A stretch of DNA of 64,000 nt, from assembly GCA_009927445.1 (NCBI GenBank), contig RFMZ01000201.1, positions 1 to 64,000 of the forward strand, written 5' to 3'. Positions 61,739 to 64,000 of the stretch are shown piece after piece. Under the pieces are notes generated by a model that saw only the letters and a program-made list of their open reading frames with translations, made no database searches and had not been told where the DNA came from. Made by a program: the position numbers and the translations under genes. Within the stretch, counting starts at the first letter, position 1. The number at the start of each line of letters is the position of its first letter. Source of the DNA: Betaproteobacteria bacterium. GTDB lineage: Bacteria > Pseudomonadota > Gammaproteobacteria > Burkholderiales > Burkholderiaceae.

Positions 61739-62212
61739 ATGTCTAGTCCTACTTCTACAATATCCGAACGTTTACAAAACTTAGGTATCAAACTCCCTCC
61801 AGCAAGCCCACCAGCAGCAGCCTACGTGATGTCTGCCGCAATTGGCTCGACAGTTTTTCTATCAGGCCATATTGCGAAACAACATGGCAAACCTTGGGTA
61901 GGAAAACTAGGTCTTGATATGGATACCGCGACTGGCAAACTTGCCGCTAGAGCAATTACGATTGACCTCTTAGCGACCCTGCAGGAGCATGCTGGCTCCC
62001 TAGATCGGGTTAAACGTATCGTAAAAGTGATGGGATTAGTCAATTCCACATCTGAATTTACTGAGCACCATCTTGTGATCAATGGCTGTTCCGAGCTCCT
62101 TTTTGAAGTATTTGGAGAAGCCGGGAAACATGCCAGAAGCGCTTTTGGAGTAGCTCAAATACCTCTGGGCTGTTGTGTTGAGATTGAACTCATCGCCGAA
62201 CTCCACCCATAG
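61739..62212 (+). CDS. RidA/YjgF-family protein
   Basis: Trimeric RidA-fold protein of 157 aa. GIKLPPASPPAAAYVMSAAI, FLSGHIAKQHGKPWVGKLG and ITIDLLATLQEHAGSLDRVK resemble the longer YjgF branch; GKHARSAFGVAQIPLGCCVE holds the conserved active-site Arg. The branch includes deaminases of reactive enamines and small-molecule hydrolases, so function may differ from canonical RidA. The VOC gene follows 20 bp on. Confidence 0.9.
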   Translation: MSSPTSTISERLQNLGIKLPPASPPAAAYVMSAAIGSTVFLSGHIAKQHGKPWVGKLGLDMDTATGKLAARAITIDLLATLQEHAGSLDRVKRIVKVMGLVNSTSEFTEHHLVINGCSELLFEVFGEAGKHARSAFGVAQIPLGCCVEIELIAELHP

Positions 62213-62232
62213 ATCTGAAGCACGCATTTTTG

Positions 62233-62997
62233 ATGAACTACCAGTTCGATCATCTAGTACTGATGGCTAGAGACCAAATATTAGCGATCAGTAATCAATT
62301 AGCTAAGCTAGGTTTTAATTTAACGCAATTATCAAAACATAATTTGGGATCTTCTAACCAACTATGTATGCTAGATAGTACGTATTTAGAAGTTCTCGGA
62401 TGGGAGTATGGCACAGTCCCTCAGCGTAAAGAAATAGCAGATTTAGCAATTGGCTTAGACGCGCTTGTTTTTAAAACAAATGATGCGGAGCAATGCTTTA
62501 ATTATTTAAAACAAGCGGGGTTCGATCCAAATCCTATCCAAGATCTCTCGCGCCCTGCCCTAGTTAACGAACTGATTCAAACGGCCCTGTTTAAAACAGT
62601 ACGGTTTTCTGTTCAACCAATTACCGGTCTCAGAATTTATTTCTGTGAACATCTGACCCCAGATTATCTCTGGTTTGACCAAGTAACAAAGCATCCTAAT
62701 GGAAAAAATCACTTGCAAGAGATTGTTATAGCAAGCCCTGATCCAGAACATACGACAGACTTACTGCATCGACTGCTTGATATAGCCATGCCGCAATCCT
62801 TAAAAAATTCGGAGTATCTCATGGATCTAAGTAATTGCGTCTTACGTATCAAGCCCGCAGTAACCCTGACAGTTCCATACATTGAAGAAGTTAGGATAAG
62901 TACGATTAAAGTAAATACTGCGGCTAACTCAAAGAACTCAAATCTAGATCAAGCTACCCAAGATCTAGTCATCAACAGGAATTTTTTTGGTAACTGA
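62233..62997 (+). CDS. VOC/glyoxalase-like domain protein
   Basis: Protein of 254 aa related to the glyoxalase_3-like group. YQFDHLVLMARDQILAISNQ opens with the conserved His; LGSSNQLCMLDSTYLEVLGW gives the Glu. A second module starts near 165 (HLQEIVIASPDPEHTTDLLH). It may be a metal lyase or a binding protein. ATG 62233 is used. Probably co-transcribed with the RidA-family gene. Confidence 0.82.
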   Translation: MNYQFDHLVLMARDQILAISNQLAKLGFNLTQLSKHNLGSSNQLCMLDSTYLEVLGWEYGTVPQRKEIADLAIGLDALVFKTNDAEQCFNYLKQAGFDPNPIQDLSRPALVNELIQTALFKTVRFSVQPITGLRIYFCEHLTPDYLWFDQVTKHPNGKNHLQEIVIASPDPEHTTDLLHRLLDIAMPQSLKNSEYLMDLSNCVLRIKPAVTLTVPYIEEVRISTIKVNTAANSKNSNLDQATQDLVINRNFFGN

Positions 62998-63235
62998 TTG
63001 GGATAATTAGAGTTCATCTATTTGTCCCCCGCCCCACTAATCCACTCAGTTCGATTCTATAATTTCAATATTGCTCTTTAGTAGGATCTTTTTCAAGGAT
63101 AGCCTGGCTAGTTTATCAGTTTTGGCTCTACTTTCAATGAACTACCAAAGATTCCCCGTAGGATGAATAATCTGATGTAGATGACGATAGTTAGTTGTTA
63201 CTGGCTCAAGCAGGCATAAAAAACAGCTTACCTGA
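62998..63235. other. Intergenic region without a gene
   Basis: No frame or repeat that I can support lies between the VOC gene and the end of the small minus-strand protein. Confidence 0.4.
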
Positions 63236-63391
63236 TCACAACTGCAAGTGTTTGACCGAGTCGAGTTCATCTTGAATTTTTTTCTCTTCTTCCTTTTTCT
63301 TGCGTTTTAAGAAAAAGCGTCTTCTCTCGCCAAGGAGGGAGGAAGTAAAGGTAATCGTTACAAGCAAAAGGGTGGTGTAGTAAAGAGTCAT
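63236..63391 (-). CDS. Small membrane protein with charged tail
   Basis: A minus-strand frame of 51 aa starts at ATG 63391 and ends in TGA at 63236-63238. The first half is a hydrophobic segment (LYYTTLLLVTITFTSSLL), the second a strongly basic and acidic helix (RRRFFLKRKKKEEEKK) ending in VKHLQL. The pattern of one membrane helix plus a charged cytoplasmic tail suits small regulatory or assembly proteins. Only a weak CAAG site precedes the ATG. Too short for domain recognition; real gene likely but unproven. Confidence 0.5.
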   Translation of the reverse strand: MTLYYTTLLLVTITFTSSLLGERRRFFLKRKKKEEEKKIQDELDSVKHLQL

Positions 63392-63599
63392 AACTTGAAT
63401 TTCGTGTTGATTTAATTAATATTCTAGACAAGTGATATTTCACTTGTATGAAAAATTAGTAATCATTTGGTGCAAAACGCACAAAATTTGAACACTTTAG
63501 AAGTTTGCAAATCCCACCTTTTTGCCAAAAAAATGGTAAATTAAGATTTATTTGTGACAAAAATTATTAACCAATATTCTTTAAAACTGAAAGCACCCT
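63392..63599 (+). promoter_or_regulatory. Divergent promoter region of the small protein and a TctC gene
   Basis: This AT-rich space separates two divergent genes, so both promoters should lie here. I could not fix a clear -35/-10 pair by eye. Confidence 0.35.
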
Positions 63600-64000
63600 A
63601 TGACAAGATCTTGTCGAGCCAGTAGACTATTCATCATTTTTTTTAGTCTGATTACTGTCTTTTGTAACCTGGCTAACGCAGCAAACTTCCCAACCAGACC
63701 ATTAGTCATGATTATCCCTTACGCTGCCGGTGGTTCAGCAGATGTTCTTGGACGTGTAATTGCCGATGAAATGGGCAAAATCATTGCACAAACTGTTTTG
63801 CCAGAGCTCAAGCCTGGAGCAGGAGGAAATATTGGGGCTGAATATGTGGCCAAATTGGCCAAGCCAGATGGACATACATTTCTATTTGCATCTGTTAGCC
63901 TATCTACTAGCCCAAGCTTGGCAAAGCTCAATTTTGATCCGACTAAAGATTTAAAAGCCGTTGCAGGTGTGGCGTCTATTCCTAGTCTGATGCTGGTATC
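63600..64000 (+). CDS. Bug/TctC-family substrate-binding protein (partial, cut by the window edge)
   Basis: First 133 codons of a periplasmic binding protein. Leader LFIIFFSLITVFCNLANAAN; blocks LVMIIPYAAGGSADVLGRVI, LKPGAGGNIGAEYVAKLA and PDGHTFLFASVSLST. The family VENR.GA motif is LPELKPGA here, a departure from most relatives. The frame is open to the right edge. Confidence 0.9.
   Translation, partial: MTRSCRASRLFIIFFSLITVFCNLANAANFPTRPLVMIIPYAAGGSADVLGRVIADEMGKIIAQTVLPELKPGAGGNIGAEYVAKLAKPDGHTFLFASVSLSTSPSLAKLNFDPTKDLKAVAGVASIPSLMLV

Overview
The window looks like the chromosome of a low-GC betaproteobacterium of the order Burkholderiales. GC is judged by eye at a little over 40 percent, not computed. 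The main evidence is twelve periplasmic binding proteins of the Bug/TctC family (eleven complete, one cut by the right edge), an expansion typical of this order, together with a DUF4936 protein, a Trp-rich TIGR02450 protein and a sox cluster. The low GC and short intergenic spaces recall Polynucleobacter or a low-GC relative, but no rRNA or marker gene is present to prove it. I saw no tRNA, rRNA, insertion sequence, phage gene or CRISPR array.

Layout. 1-3069: minus-strand operon of a TauD-type dioxygenase, an enolase-superfamily enzyme and a TctC. 3368-8209: plus-strand operon of TctC, a deacetylase/allantoinase-like protein, aconitase-family large and small subunits, and TctC. 8213-10728: Cys-repeat secreted protein, AEC transporter, alpha/beta hydrolase with a lost nucleophile, Trp-rich protein. 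10991-14077: TRAP transporter with its binding protein convergent to the membrane subunits. 14319-16410: SDR, RraA-like aldolase, HIT protein. 16594-20867: TctC, Asp/Glu racemase family, TctC, LigI-like amidohydrolase, HpcH/HpaI-like lyase. 21109-24513: GldG/ABC exporter operon. 24871-28000: patatin, a membrane protein plus cupredoxin apparently split by a frameshift, DUF5522, YqhA. 28095-30701: two TctC around a VOC protein. 30854-34012: LVIVD beta-propeller, COG0523 GTPase, ZIP transporter. 34089-36788: two metallo-beta-lactamase-fold proteins and a TctC. 37124-41785: soxYZAX, a Tat-exported dienelactone hydrolase and a YeeE/YedE sulfur transporter. 42160-45664: TctC, MmgE/PrpD, D-2-hydroxyacid dehydrogenase. 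45729-50876: TctC, CoA transferase, enoyl-CoA hydratase, HMG-CoA lyase-like enzyme, TctC. 51095-57839: frameshifted 3-hydroxyacyl-CoA dehydrogenase, a three-gene 2-oxoacid:acceptor oxidoreductase, CDGSH and PAS proteins. 57952-64000: amidase, DUF1993, carboxylesterase, DUF4936, UbiX, RidA, VOC, a small membrane protein and a partial TctC.

How it works together. The dominant theme is a series of small catabolic cassettes, each pairing a TctC with soluble enzymes for organic acids (dioxygenase, dehydratases, lyases, CoA transferase, hydrolases). No TctA/TctB membrane subunit and no intact transcription regulator is found in the 64 kb, so the binding proteins must share permeases encoded elsewhere or serve other roles. 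The most interesting points are the His-rich LVIVD propeller with its metallochaperone and ZIP neighbour, the membrane-cupredoxin gene broken at a T7 run, the proposed branched dicarboxylate pathway at 45.7-50.9 kb, the broken hydroxyacyl-CoA dehydrogenase, and several enzymes that lack catalytic residues.
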